From a bacterium (GTDB taxonomy: Bacteria > Bacteroidota > Ignavibacteria > Kapaibacteriales > UBA7675): DNA of 64,000 nucleotides. Location: positions 1 to 64,000 of the forward strand of contig JAUIKM010000016.1 in the NCBI GenBank assembly GCA_030430495.1, in the 5' to 3' direction. The notes below the pieces were generated by a model. The model worked only from the letters and a program-made list of their open reading frames with translations, was not told where the DNA came from and did no database searches. A program made the position numbers and the translations under genes. Of the stretch, positions 17,457-27,193 are shown in pieces (within the stretch, counting starts at the first letter, position 1; every line of letters starts with the position of its first letter).

Positions 17457-20400
17457 TCAATCTGCCACCAACAGTCGCTCCGTCGCAATGCGCGCAGGCG
17501 AACTGAGAATAAGTGTGTACGTTCCGCGCGGGAGATCGGCGTAACGCAGATGAAACCACTGACCCGCTGATTCGGGCCGCAACTGTTCGGATTTGATTGC
17601 GCGGCCGTTAACATCCACCACGCGGAACTGCGTCGGCGCGGCCTCCAGCGTGCGCACAAGAATCTCAACGTCGCCGGCGGAGGGATTGGGATGCACAAGG
17701 TGAATGCCGTACTGGTCCACGTAGTCCAGCAGGCGTGTGTTGTCGCCGCGTTCGCAGAGCTCCAGCAATCGCAGACTGCCGTCCACGCGCTCGACGCCGA
17801 TCTGCGGATACGACCAGGCAAAACTCTCGATTTCAATGGCGGATTCGGCTTCATTTCCAAGCAGCACGTCGCCAATGATCCAGGCCAGCGTATCGCCTGC
17901 CGCTGCGCCGCTGCGTATCCCGTCAAGTGTTGCGCTTACTTCTCCGCCGTTGCGCTGTACCAGCAGATTGGCTCCCTCGGCCGCCAGTGGATTAAACACG
18001 GTGGAGTTGAATCGCACTGCCGCATTAAACTCCAGTTGCGACGTCGTCGCCGGCGCGAATTCGGTCAGTATCAGCGGGATCCGCACGGCGCGCTCATAAA
18101 CGGAAAACTGCACGTCCGGCAGCGCCACCGTTGAAGTTGTTGTGCGACGGGGCGTTCCGCGTCCGCGCAGGCCCAGCTGCTCCCCTGCGGCACACTGACT
18201 GCGACTGTTAAACAGCAGCAGATCGGCAAACTCGCCCTCGGCCGCATCAAACTCCAGATCGACGCGAATTGATTCGCCCGGCTGTAGTTCCACCGGCGGC
18301 GGCGGCGCAACCAACAGAATGCTGAAGGGCGTTATCGGCGCTTCCACCGACTCAATAAAGATCGGCTCGGCCGAGGCATTTGTCGCGGTAACGCTGCGCT
18401 GCGCCAGGCGTCCCGCCGTCACTGCACCAAAATCCACGTCGGGATGCTCCAGGATTAATCCGGAGCTGCGCGCGCGCAAAGGAATTCGCAGCGGTTCGGC
18501 GCAGCTGCTGATATCAATCTCCAGATCGGCCATAAATTCGCCCGCCTGAAGCGGCGCAAAGTCGACAGACACATCTACGCTGGTCCCGGCCGCCAACACC
18601 AGCGGCGGCACGGCACTAATGTTAAAAGGCGCCGGCGACCGCATATCGGTGATTGTCACGGTCTGATCGGCGCTGACATTCTCAATAGTAAACCGCCGCG
18701 TGGCGCGCGTGGCCGGACAAAACTCTACAAATTCAAAGTCAAGCTCGCCCGGCAAGCGCAATGCAGCGTCGCGGCGTTCTATGCTGATGTTTAATCCGGT
18801 ACTCAACTCACAAGGATGAAATGAGACCTGAATGGATGAATTCGAGACGCCCAGACCGGCGGCCGTCATGCGGAAAACCAGGTCCGCCTGTTCGCCCGGT
18901 GCGAGTTCGTCAGGCGGCGCATTCAGAAGCGCAAGCCCGGGACCGGGTTCCACCACAATATCGGAGATGGGTATCTGCCCCGTGTTAACAATTGTCGCGA
19001 CGCTGTCGGCGTCGAATTCACATTCGGCCAGCACGCCCATATCATAAGCGGCGGTGGTAAACTGCAGATGTGGACGCTGAACGTCGGCGTTCACGCTGAC
19101 AAAGCGCGAAGCCGCACAGTCGCTGTTGCTGAAGTCAACCTGAAGTTCGGCGGAGAGCTCTCCGGAAGTTGTTGTATTTAACAGTACAGCTACATCCAGC
19201 GATTCGTCCGCGGCGAGCGTGATCGGCAGCACGTCGTGGACCAGACTGAACGGAGCGGGAATATCCAGTCCGTCGATATTCATCTCGACATTGGATGAGT
19301 TGTTCAGTCTGACGGTTAAACTATCTTCCGCCTGTTCGCACAGGGTTAACAGTCCAAAATCCAGTTGTGGCGGACTCAGCGTCAGCGCCAGTTCGTCGCG
19401 CTGACCACGCAAGTCGATCTCCAGCTCGGTTTCACATGGACCGGCGACAATGGTCAGGGCGGCACTGTGCACGCCGGAGGCATTGGGCGAATAACGCACC
19501 CGGACTTCGAGCGTTTCATCGGGCGACACAAACTGCGGCAATGAGACGGGAGCGACAATATTATACTCCCCCCCGGAGATATTCAGCTCGTCGACCCGCA
19601 CAATGTCCGCGCCGCTGTTGTTTAAGACCAGACTCAGGACTTTACCTTCGGAGCAGTCGCCGAGCAGGCCAAAATCGAGTTCACCAAGGTCCGGCGTCAG
19701 CTCGGTCTCGACTACCTGCACCAGGATCGAATCGAGTTTGACACAGCCCGGCTGGTTTTCGGCGCGCATGTAGAGTCGCGCCGTGCGCACGCCTTTAACA
19801 TTTGGCTGCGCTGCGCGCGGATCGTCGACCAGATCGGCCGGCGTCCACAGATATTCAATGTTCGGCCCGGCGGCCCGAATGCGCACCGGCAGCGACGTGC
19901 CGCGGCAAACGCGCATAAGGGCGTCTTCAAGTTCCACCTCCGGCGAAGGCGCTACGTCAACTACAACCGTTGAGGTTGCCACGCAGCCGTTGCGGTCTTC
20001 AACTGTCAGCAGATAGGTTGTGCGTTCTTCCGGACTGGCAAAGGGCGCAGCTATATTAACATTTGACAGGCCGGTTGCCGGAACCCAGCGGTATTTCAGA
20101 GGCCCTGCGTCGGACTCAACCCTCGGTTGCAGGCGGACGGCGTTGCCGTCCAGACAGAATACCGTGTCACGCAGTTCCACAATGTTCGGCGGATCGTTTT
20201 CCTCAACGACGATGGAACCGACGACGTCGCAGGCGCAGGGACCGGAAGCGCGCACCTCGTAGATTCCGGCGCGCGTGGCTTCAAACTCGGCGCCGCGGCC
20301 GACAATGCTGCCGCTGGCGACGTCGACCCAGCGGAAATCCGACAGCGCATAACACTGTGGTGAAACTGCGCGCACCGTGCGTCGCTCGCCGCGGCAAATC

Positions 20401-22562
20401 TCCAGGGGCCCCGGCGGCTCAATTGTCAAACTGAAGGCGCAGGTGTCGGACAGAGCCACTTTGGCCAGAACGGCATCGGCATTGCCGCGCACGGTAGTTC
20501 GGCCGATTGTGGTCGGGAAGGTCGGCGCATTGGTCCATCCGCCGAAGTACACATTGCCGCGACCGTCGAGCGCCAGCCCAAAACCGCGCTCCTTGCCCGT
20601 GCTGCCGCAATAGGTGGACCACTCCAGTCCGCCTTCGGCGCAAAACTGCGCCAGATACAAATCTTCGTCGCCGCCCAGAGTAGTCTGTCCGATGCCAGCC
20701 GGCAGGTCGGTACTGGCGGTTGCACCGGAAAGAAACAGGCTGCCGTCCGCCGCCGCCGCGATTGAGGGCCCCAGTTTCAGGCCGATCGTAGCGCCGTTGG
20801 GTTCTCCGGCGTTGCCGCCGAACAACGTTTTCCACTCCACGAGGCCGTTGGGACGCATTTTTGCGATAAACACGTCCTCGGCGCTCAAACAGATTTTGCC
20901 GCGGTCCGCTCCGAAATCGGGACTGGCTGTAAATCCGGTGACAATAATGCCGCCGTCGGACGCGATCGTCACGTCCTGCGCGCCGTCAAGACGCGAGCCG
21001 CCGAGGTAGGTGCCCCAGTCGCGTGTTCCGTCGGAAGCCACTTTGGTCACAAACGCGTCGTAGTCGCCGCCCAGAGTTGTCTGCCCGCCGGTGACCGGGA
21101 AATTTGTGCTGCGCGTCTGGCCGACGACGATGAAGTCGTTGCCCTTGCGCGTGATCCCAAAACACTGATCGACGGATGTTCCGCCCAGGTAGGAAGCCCA
21201 GCTGAACGCGCCATCGGCCGCGTACATGGCCAGGAAACCGTCAAAAGAACCGGAGAGCGCGGTTTGTTCGACGGTGGCATTGAGGTCGTTGCTGCCGGTG
21301 ACGCCGACCATGCAGAGTGCGCCGGCGGCGGTGCTGCTGAGATCGAGCGCAAAGTCGCTGCCGCGCCCTCCGAACAGCACGGCCCAGTTCAGCGCGCCGG
21401 CAGCGTCCAACTGCGCCACAAAGGCGTCTTCGCTCGCCTGTTTGGGCGGCGAAAATCCGGAGCGCGGAAAATCGGCGCTGAGGGTGGAGCCGACGAGGCC
21501 GATGCGCCCCTGGCTGTCGAGCGAGATGGCCACGCCGCGGTCGGCGTCGCTGCCGCCGATCAAGGTAGCCCACTGCGGCACGCCGAATGCGTTGAAACGC
21601 ACGACAAAACAGTCGACGGCGCCCGCGAGCGTTATCTGCCCTACCGTGGCCGGGAAATCGAGGCTGCCGCTGTAGCCGGTGGCCAGCAACGAGCCGTCGG
21701 TATCGCACAAAATTTCGCGCAGGACTTCCTCGGCATTGCCGCCGTAGAGCGTTTTCCACTCGACCGTCGGATCGATGATCAGGTCGCGACTGCGGTCGTA
21801 GTCGCCGAGTTCAAAAGCCACAATGTTGCCGTCCAGCGCAAAGCGACAGGCGACCGGCACGACGCGGCCGTCATAGTTCTGATAAGCGAATGGCGCGTGT
21901 TCGCGAATGTCGCCCATCGGCGTGACGACGACGAGGGCGCCGCCGGCGTCGAGGTAGATGTCCGTCGCGCCGGTAATTGCAGTTTTTATCCGGGAAGGAT
22001 CGGCGTCGGCCGTCAGATGGAATTCCGATTTGAAACCGGCGTCGTTTGCATCCACTATGAAGTCGATGCCCGGCCATGCGTCGCCGAACACCAATCGCTC
22101 ATGGGCCTGACGCGCCGGCGCCGCATTGCGGCGCAACCGGAATTCTCGCGGTTTCTCCATCCGTGGCAAACAAGAGGGATTTGCAGAAAGCAGGTCAAAA
22201 TCGACGCGGTAGAGTTCGGAACGCCGTAGTCCCTCATTTGTGAGCGCGGGAGTATCCGAGGAAAAAGTCGCTTCATCGGATAGCGGGAGTGGACGCCGCA
22301 GCACGTGGGAAATGCGCGTGCCGTGGACAAACACATTGCTCCGGCTGAAAAAGGCCACATGTGAGGGGGCCGGGTCGGAAGCGGGCACATGCAGCAAGCC
22401 GTCGCAGGCCAGAAAACCCGACGAAAAGATATGTTGCGACTGAGGAGATGCCGGGCCGGAATCCGCAGAGGAGGAAGAACGAAGCGCGGGCGGTGTGCCA
22501 CAGAAAACCGCCAGAAGCAGGCTGACGCAGCACCAGGATTGCAGGAATGAACGGACTCGCAT
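17457..22562 (-). CDS. Giant secreted SBBP / choice-of-anchor protein with T9SS-type tail
   Basis: Surface or secreted protein of about 1,701 aa. A signal peptide (about 1-25) precedes a domain with RRNAAPARQAHERLVFGDAWPGIDF and a DPTVEWKTLYGG segment, then about seven SBBP-type beta-propeller repeats of about 60 aa (GGS/NxxD...GxTxSxDFP...G). Two Ig-like segments rich in Cys and PRVES/VPATGL motifs follow, then several ASH-like choice-of-anchor repeats (LDFGLL, VDFGAVTAG). It ends in a Por-type sorting domain beginning HPNPSAGDVEI. The role is probably structural or adhesive. The start at 22562 is chosen because the longer frame would include a terminator at 22656-22684. Confidence 0.85.
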   Translation of the reverse strand: MRVRSFLQSWCCVSLLLAVFCGTPPALRSSSSADSGPASPQSQHIFSSGFLACDGLLHVPASDPAPSHVAFFSRSNVFVHGTRISHVLRRPLPLSDEATFSSDTPALTNEGLRRSELYRVDFDLLSANPSCLPRMEKPREFRLRRNAAPARQAHERLVFGDAWPGIDFIVDANDAGFKSEFHLTADADPSRIKTAITGATDIYLDAGGALVVVTPMGDIREHAPFAYQNYDGRVVPVACRFALDGNIVAFELGDYDRSRDLIIDPTVEWKTLYGGNAEEVLREILCDTDGSLLATGYSGSLDFPATVGQITLAGAVDCFVVRFNAFGVPQWATLIGGSDADRGVAISLDSQGRIGLVGSTLSADFPRSGFSPPKQASEDAFVAQLDAAGALNWAVLFGGRGSDFALDLSSTAAGALCMVGVTGSNDLNATVEQTALSGSFDGFLAMYAADGAFSWASYLGGTSVDQCFGITRKGNDFIVVGQTRSTNFPVTGGQTTLGGDYDAFVTKVASDGTRDWGTYLGGSRLDGAQDVTIASDGGIIVTGFTASPDFGADRGKICLSAEDVFIAKMRPNGLVEWKTLFGGNAGEPNGATIGLKLGPSIAAAADGSLFLSGATASTDLPAGIGQTTLGGDEDLYLAQFCAEGGLEWSTYCGSTGKERGFGLALDGRGNVYFGGWTNAPTFPTTIGRTTVRGNADAVLAKVALSDTCAFSLTIEPPGPLEICRGERRTVRAVSPQCYALSDFRWVDVASGSIVGRGAEFEATRAGIYEVRASGPCACDVVGSIVVEENDPPNIVELRDTVFCLDGNAVRLQPRVESDAGPLKYRWVPATGLSNVNIAAPFASPEERTTYLLTVEDRNGCVATSTVVVDVAPSPEVELEDALMRVCRGTSLPVRIRAAGPNIEYLWTPADLVDDPRAAQPNVKGVRTARLYMRAENQPGCVKLDSILVQVVETELTPDLGELDFGLLGDCSEGKVLSLVLNNSGADIVRVDELNISGGEYNIVAPVSLPQFVSPDETLEVRVRYSPNASGVHSAALTIVAGPCETELEIDLRGQRDELALTLSPPQLDFGLLTLCEQAEDSLTVRLNNSSNVEMNIDGLDIPAPFSLVHDVLPITLAADESLDVAVLLNTTTSGELSAELQVDFSNSDCAASRFVSVNADVQRPHLQFTTAAYDMGVLAECEFDADSVATIVNTGQIPISDIVVEPGPGLALLNAPPDELAPGEQADLVFRMTAAGLGVSNSSIQVSFHPCELSTGLNISIERRDAALRLPGELDFEFVEFCPATRATRRFTIENVSADQTVTITDMRSPAPFNISAVPPLVLAAGTSVDVSVDFAPLQAGEFMADLEIDISSCAEPLRIPLRARSSGLILEHPDVDFGAVTAGRLAQRSVTATNASAEPIFIESVEAPITPFSILLVAPPPPVELQPGESIRVDLEFDAAEGEFADLLLFNSRSQCAAGEQLGLRGRGTPRRTTTSTVALPDVQFSVYERAVRIPLILTEFAPATTSQLEFNAAVRFNSTVFNPLAAEGANLLVQRNGGEVSATLDGIRSGAAAGDTLAWIIGDVLLGNEAESAIEIESFAWSYPQIGVERVDGSLRLLELCERGDNTRLLDYVDQYGIHLVHPNPSAGDVEILVRTLEAAPTQFRVVDVNGRAIKSEQLRPESAGQWFHLRYADLPRGTYTLILSSPARIATERLLVAD

Positions 22563-22655
22563 GACGTCAAAACTATTCGATTCGCCGCTCTGATACAAAT
22601 GCCGGGAAGATTCGATCACGCGAAAAAAATCGGAGCGGTCGCAACGAATGCACTT

Positions 22656-22684
22656 AAAAAAAAGCGACGCCCGAAGGACGCCGC
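22656..22684 (-). terminator. Terminator of the Kelch-repeat gene
   Basis: On the minus strand GCGGCGTC-CTTCGG-GCGTCGC forms a stem capped by a UUCG tetraloop, with one bulge and one G-U pair, followed by a run of eight T. It lies 40 bp after the Kelch gene stop and before the next gene's start. Confidence 0.8.
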
Positions 22685-22724
22685 TCTCAAGGTTCTCAAA
22701 ACTGCACAATCAACACGCGTTTGA

Positions 22725-25247
22725 TCAGCGCTGCACGCTCACCGGCAGCGTCAGGACCGCGCCGTCGCCGAAGCTCAGTCGCAGCCAGTAGACGCCCGTC
22801 GCCAGCGTCGAGCTGTCGACCGTCAGGCTGTTGACGCCCGCCGTCCAGTCGATCGCCTGCACACGACCCAGTTGGTCGCTGAGCTCCAGCCGCGCCGGCA
22901 TGCTCGTCAGTCCCGAAACAACAAAGGACTCATTGACCGGGTTCGGCTGCACCTGAATTGCCGGAGCATTGTCTACTTCGTCGCCGGCCGAAGTCACGCC
23001 GCCCATCATCGTGTTGATAACGCGGTTGGTGATCACCGGCGGATTGAAGTCAAAAAAGATGCCCGCGTCGTTTTCAATCTCAACCGTGCTCGCGCCCGGA
23101 TCGTGGGGATTGATGTAATAGCGCACATATCCCTGGCTGCCCGCCTCGTTCACGGCTTTGTGCGGCAGTTTGATGTCGCGGAACAGGTAGGTCGCCAGGC
23201 CGTCCGGCGTGATCGACACCGTCACCGGATGACTGGACTGCCCCAGCTGGAAACTGCTGTAATCAAGATCGTCCGTCAGCTGGTTTTCAATACGCACGGT
23301 AAATGCCGTGTCCGTCCCCAGGTTCTGGAAATAGATCGTGTAGCTCAGTTGCGTCCGGTCGTACACGATCATGCCGCGGTCGCCCTGACCGCGCGGCGTC
23401 ACGATCATTTCATTCGGGTCATACGCGCCGCGCACCTCGCTGCAAAACCGATCCTTGCCGTTGCGCAGCAGGTCGTCGTTGTGTTTGCGGTCGTATTCCG
23501 CGTTGACGCAGACCTCCGTGCCCAGCAGCGAGATATCCGCCGGCACCTGCAGCATCACCAGGATCTGGCCCGTCGCGCCCACCGGCACGTTTTCCAGGAA
23601 CCATGTCAGCGTCACGCCCTCCTGTGTCGTCGGCAGCGGCGAGGCTTTCACAAAGTTCAGCACGTGGTCGAACATGAAGGCCAGGTTGCCCGTGTAGGGA
23701 ATGGTTCCGTTGTTGCGATAAGTCAGGTAGTAATAAACCGGAAAGCCGGGACGCGGACGCGAGCCGACGATGCTGATGTCGAGTTCTTCCACGAGGCGTT
23801 TCGGCGTGATGCCGAAGTCGATGCCGCTGAACTCATCTCCAATATCCTGCACGTTCAGCTCATAACAGTCGTCGCCGGAGGCCGTCCACGAGACATCCCA
23901 ATATTTCATGTCTTTGTCGATGCAGACGTCATATTGACCGACCGGCAGAAAAGCGTCGTAGTTACCGTTGTTATCGCAGGTCACGTAGTACGGTCCCGGT
24001 GTGATTTCAAGTTGCGCGTTGGCTGCGCCCACGTCGAACGGGCCCTGCTCACCATCGCCGTCGAAATCATACCAGACGTTGCCCGCCACGCGCGCGCTGT
24101 TTTCATCGGCGGGATAGTTGCTGATGAAAATCTGGTCGCTGGCGCCTTTAGACTGATTGTTTTCCCACCCGGAGCCGCCGAATACCGCCACCTGACCGTT
24201 GCGCAGACGGAGTGCCATGCTCCAGACCAGATCGACCGGCAGGGACTCGACTTCCGTCCACGCGTTCGTTTTTGGATCAAATTCTTCCACGGTGCTGATG
24301 GAGTGCTGCTTCGACTCGGCACGTTCGATGGCATCCATTCCGGCAATCACGAGCGTCCGGCCGTTTTCGAGCAACACCTGCGAGTGAACGCTGCGTCGAT
24401 GGTTCATCGGCGCTGTCGCCGTCCACTCGCCTGTCGCAGGGTCGTAGATTTCACTCCACTGCTGCGGGCCGGCCCAGCCGCCGGTGCGCAGGACGCGGCC
24501 GTCAGCCATCGTCGTCATGCGATGTTCGCCCGTACCACGCTCCAGAAAGGAAGCGGTGGGCGTCCAGACGTCCGTCAGAGGATCGTAGAGTTCACAATCG
24601 CCAAGGTAACCGCCGGAGGTAGAGTAACCGCGCGTGCAGAGCACAAGACCGTTGTTCAGCAGGATCGCAGCGTGCGAATTCCGAATGCTCGGCAGGCTGG
24701 CCACCGGAGTCCACGTGTCCGTTGCCGGATCGTAAATTTCACATGTCGCCTGTGAAATATTCTCGTTGGTGTTTGGAGCTCCGCCGATGCCGCCGGTGGC
24801 CAGCAGGCGGCCGTCGGGCAGTTTGACCATGGCAAAGCGCTCGCGCCGCATGTTCATCGAAGCCGCCGCCGTCCAGCTGTCCGTCGCCGGATCGTAGATT
24901 TCGCAAAAATTGATGGCGGATCCCATCGCAGTTGCGCCGCCCGCCACCAGGACGCGGCCGTCGTCCAACAGTTCCGCACAGGCCAGCGCACGCGCGCGCA
25001 ACATGTCCGCCGCCGCCGTCACTGATTTGTCGCGGTAGTCGAAGATATCCACGTTGGGAAGCGACGACTGCAACGTCGGTCCTCCTCCCATAATCAGGAT
25101 GCGTCCGTCGTTCAGCTCCACGACGTTATGCGCCATACGCGCTTCCGTCATCCGGGCGGCTGTCGTCCAATTCTGTGCGGCCGCCGTTGCAGCGCAGCCA
25201 ATAAAGACTATCAGAGCAAACAGAAATTTCTTGTGTGATTTTTGCAT
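22725..25247 (-). CDS. Secreted Kelch-repeat protein with conserved-repeat domain and T9SS-type tail
   Basis: Exported protein of 840 aa. Signal peptide 1-23 ends AAAQ. Six Kelch-type blades of about 50 aa follow (about 25-350; recurring DGRxLxxGG and CEIYDPATDxW), which should form a beta-propeller. Then come an SdrD-like/CNA-B-type segment (VWYDFDGDGEQGPFDVGAANA), a DUF11-like segment (SYTIYFQNLGTDTAFTVRI) and a C-terminal sorting domain (VQPNPVNESFVVSGL). The ATG at 25247 has a good GAGGGG site. It is divergent from nothing and has its own terminator, so it is probably a single-gene unit. Ligand unknown. Confidence 0.88.
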   Translation of the reverse strand: MQKSHKKFLFALIVFIGCAATAAAQNWTTAARMTEARMAHNVVELNDGRILIMGGGPTLQSSLPNVDIFDYRDKSVTAAADMLRARALACAELLDDGRVLVAGGATAMGSAINFCEIYDPATDSWTAAASMNMRRERFAMVKLPDGRLLATGGIGGAPNTNENISQATCEIYDPATDTWTPVASLPSIRNSHAAILLNNGLVLCTRGYSTSGGYLGDCELYDPLTDVWTPTASFLERGTGEHRMTTMADGRVLRTGGWAGPQQWSEIYDPATGEWTATAPMNHRRSVHSQVLLENGRTLVIAGMDAIERAESKQHSISTVEEFDPKTNAWTEVESLPVDLVWSMALRLRNGQVAVFGGSGWENNQSKGASDQIFISNYPADENSARVAGNVWYDFDGDGEQGPFDVGAANAQLEITPGPYYVTCDNNGNYDAFLPVGQYDVCIDKDMKYWDVSWTASGDDCYELNVQDIGDEFSGIDFGITPKRLVEELDISIVGSRPRPGFPVYYYLTYRNNGTIPYTGNLAFMFDHVLNFVKASPLPTTQEGVTLTWFLENVPVGATGQILVMLQVPADISLLGTEVCVNAEYDRKHNDDLLRNGKDRFCSEVRGAYDPNEMIVTPRGQGDRGMIVYDRTQLSYTIYFQNLGTDTAFTVRIENQLTDDLDYSSFQLGQSSHPVTVSITPDGLATYLFRDIKLPHKAVNEAGSQGYVRYYINPHDPGASTVEIENDAGIFFDFNPPVITNRVINTMMGGVTSAGDEVDNAPAIQVQPNPVNESFVVSGLTSMPARLELSDQLGRVQAIDWTAGVNSLTVDSSTLATGVYWLRLSFGDGAVLTLPVSVQR

Positions 25248-25495
25248 ATAATCGCCCCTCGCGTGGGGAAAATCCAGCACTTTGAGTTTAAACGAAAGGA
25301 TCGTGATTTCGGCCGGCGGGCGTTTGGTTGGGGGGCTGATACGCAATGCGCCGGGTTGAGATGCCTCTGACACTTCGCAATTTACTTCGTCGTATATTCG
25401 CAACGTGTCGGCCAATACTACGCATTTATCACGAGACGGCAAGCAATAACTTCGACCTCAACCTGCGCCGCCGCTTTTGCCGCCGACGCCATGAT
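25248..25495. other. Upstream region of the Kelch gene
   Basis: No gene is supported. An open frame continues upstream of the Kelch start on the minus strand to 25442, but it precedes the signal peptide and is not conserved-looking. The region should hold the Kelch-gene promoter; I see no clear match. Confidence 0.35.
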
Positions 25496-25550
25496 GCTTC
25501 GCCCCTCTCGCTCTCGCTCGGTGGCTTGCTTTTCCCTCTTGTTCGTCGCG
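25496..25550 (+). repeat. Dispersed intergenic repeat, arm A
   Basis: Begins GCTTCGCCCC and continues through CTCGGTGGCTTGCTT into TTCCCTCTTGTTCGTCGCG. The first 36 bp (25496-25531) are identical to 59277-59312, 34 kb away. No facing partner is evident here. Confidence 0.75.
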
Positions 25551-25621
25551 CAGCTGCAAGCCGGAAGCCGCTCAGCCGGTCCCGAATCCCGCAGCTTCCG
25601 TCGTCGGGTCTGCCGCGGGTT

Positions 25622-25655
25622 TAAAACAATGCGGCGGATCCGCTGAATCCGCCGC
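25622..25655 (-). terminator. Terminator of the aldehyde dehydrogenase gene
   Basis: On the minus strand GCGGCGGAT, a 7-nt loop and ATCCGCCGC form a perfect 9-bp stem, followed by ATTGTTTTAA. It lies about 33 bp after the stop codon. Confidence 0.75.
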
Positions 25656-25687
25656 CATGCTGCAAGTCCTTAAATTATGTGCCCCGC

Positions 25688-27130
25688 TTACGCGCCGACA
25701 CACACGTTTTGCGCCTCGGTAAAAAAGCGCATCGCCTCCCAGCCGCCTTCGCGGCCGACGCCCGAATTTTTCATGCCGCCGAAGGGCGTGCGCAGGTCCC
25801 GCTGCAGCCAGGTATTGATCCACACGATGCCGCAGTCCAGCCGCCGCGCCAGGCCGTGCGCGCGGTGCACCGACTCCGTCCACATGCTGAAAGCCAGGCC
25901 GTACTGCGTGCTGTTGGCGTTTGCCACGGCTTCATCGTCGTTTTTAAACGATTGCAGCGTCACGACCGGGCCAAAAATCTCTTCCTGATTGGTGCGGCAC
26001 CGCGGCCCAAGACCTTCAATCACCGTCGGCGCCACAAACCAGCCGTTCTCACAGCGTCCGCCCGGATAGACGCGTTTGCCGCCGGTCAGGATCGTGCCGC
26101 CCTCTTCGCGCGCCAGGGCGATGTAGTCCAGCACTTTCTGCATGTGCGCCTCCGATACCAGCGCGCCCTGGCGGCTCGTTGGTTCTTTCGGGTCGCCCAC
26201 TGTCAATTTTTGCACTTCGGCCACAAAGGCGTCGCGGTAGCGCTCGTAGATCGACTCTTCCACCAGGATGCGCGAGCCGCACAGACAGATTTCACCCTGA
26301 TTTGCAAAGGACGCGCGGACAGTCTCTTTGACGGTGCGCTCAAAGTCGCAGTCTGCAAAGACCATCGTCGCGTTTTTACCGCCCAGTTCCAGCGAGAGTT
26401 TTTTGAACATCGGCGCGGCCGTCGATGCGATGTGTTTGCCCGTCGCCGTACCGCCGGTGAACGAAATTGCCTTGATCTCCGGATGTGATACAATCGCGCT
26501 GCCCGCACCGGCGCCGTCGCCGTGCACGATGTTTAACACGCCCGGCGGCAGCCCCGCCTCGCGGCAGAGCTCGGAAAACAAAAAGGCCGTCGTCGGTGTG
26601 ATCTCCGATGGTTTGGCGACCACGCAATTCCCCGTGGCCAGCGCCGGAGCTATTTTCCAGGTAAACAAATACAGCGGCAGGTTCCAGGGAGAAATGCAGC
26701 CGACAATTCCCACCGGACGACGCAGCGTGTAGTTGATCGAGCCGTCGGCCATCTGGTGCGCTTCGGAGCTGAAGTGCTCGGCCGCCGTGCCGAAGAAACG
26801 GAAGTTTTCCGAGGCGCGCGGAATGTCGACCTCTCTGGCCAGCCAGACCGGTTTGCCGTTGTCGCGCGATTCCGCTTCGGCCAGTCGATCCAGATTCTGC
26901 CGCACCAGCTCCGCCACGCGCAACATGTGCGCGCCGCGATCCCTGGCCGCCATGCCCGCCCAGCCCGGGAATGCGGCCCGCGCCGCTTCCACCGCATCGT
27001 TGATGTCTGCCGGGCCGGATGCCGGAATGCGACTGTACACCGCGCCCGTGGCCGGTTCGTAGTTGTGAAGGTATTCGCCGGAGCGCGCCGCGCGCAGTTC
27101 GCCGCCGATGTAGTTTTGCAGGTTAAACAT
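25688..27130 (-). CDS. Aldehyde dehydrogenase, probable 2-aminomuconate-semialdehyde dehydrogenase
   Basis: NAD(P)-dependent aldehyde dehydrogenase of 480 aa. Visible motifs: SPWNLPLYLFTWK, FTGGTATGKHI (cofactor fold), LELGGKNA (catalytic Glu), NQGEICLCGSR with Cys282 at the nucleophile position, and EEIFGPVV. The CLCGSR form is typical of the ALDH8/AMSDH group. Beside ACMSD, HAAO, KynU and Kmo, the obvious substrate is 2-aminomuconate 6-semialdehyde, the ACMSD product, giving 2-aminomuconate. The start at 27130 (MFNLQNYIGG) fits family length better than the frame opening at 27178. It is transcribed with the SDR gene, 63 bp upstream. Confidence 0.9.
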   Translation of the reverse strand: MFNLQNYIGGELRAARSGEYLHNYEPATGAVYSRIPASGPADINDAVEAARAAFPGWAGMAARDRGAHMLRVAELVRQNLDRLAEAESRDNGKPVWLAREVDIPRASENFRFFGTAAEHFSSEAHQMADGSINYTLRRPVGIVGCISPWNLPLYLFTWKIAPALATGNCVVAKPSEITPTTAFLFSELCREAGLPPGVLNIVHGDGAGAGSAIVSHPEIKAISFTGGTATGKHIASTAAPMFKKLSLELGGKNATMVFADCDFERTVKETVRASFANQGEICLCGSRILVEESIYERYRDAFVAEVQKLTVGDPKEPTSRQGALVSEAHMQKVLDYIALAREEGGTILTGGKRVYPGGRCENGWFVAPTVIEGLGPRCRTNQEEIFGPVVTLQSFKNDDEAVANANSTQYGLAFSMWTESVHRAHGLARRLDCGIVWINTWLQRDLRTPFGGMKNSGVGREGGWEAMRFFTEAQNVCVGA

Positions 27131-27193
27131 GTCTGGTTCCGGGTTAAACAGCCGCCGCGTGTGCCGGATGCTGTCCACTGTTAAACAAAGTCG

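Noticed and set aside
22872-24755. 627-codon frame antisense to the Kelch gene
   Set aside because: Shadow frame; the Kelch repeats on the other strand are unambiguous.
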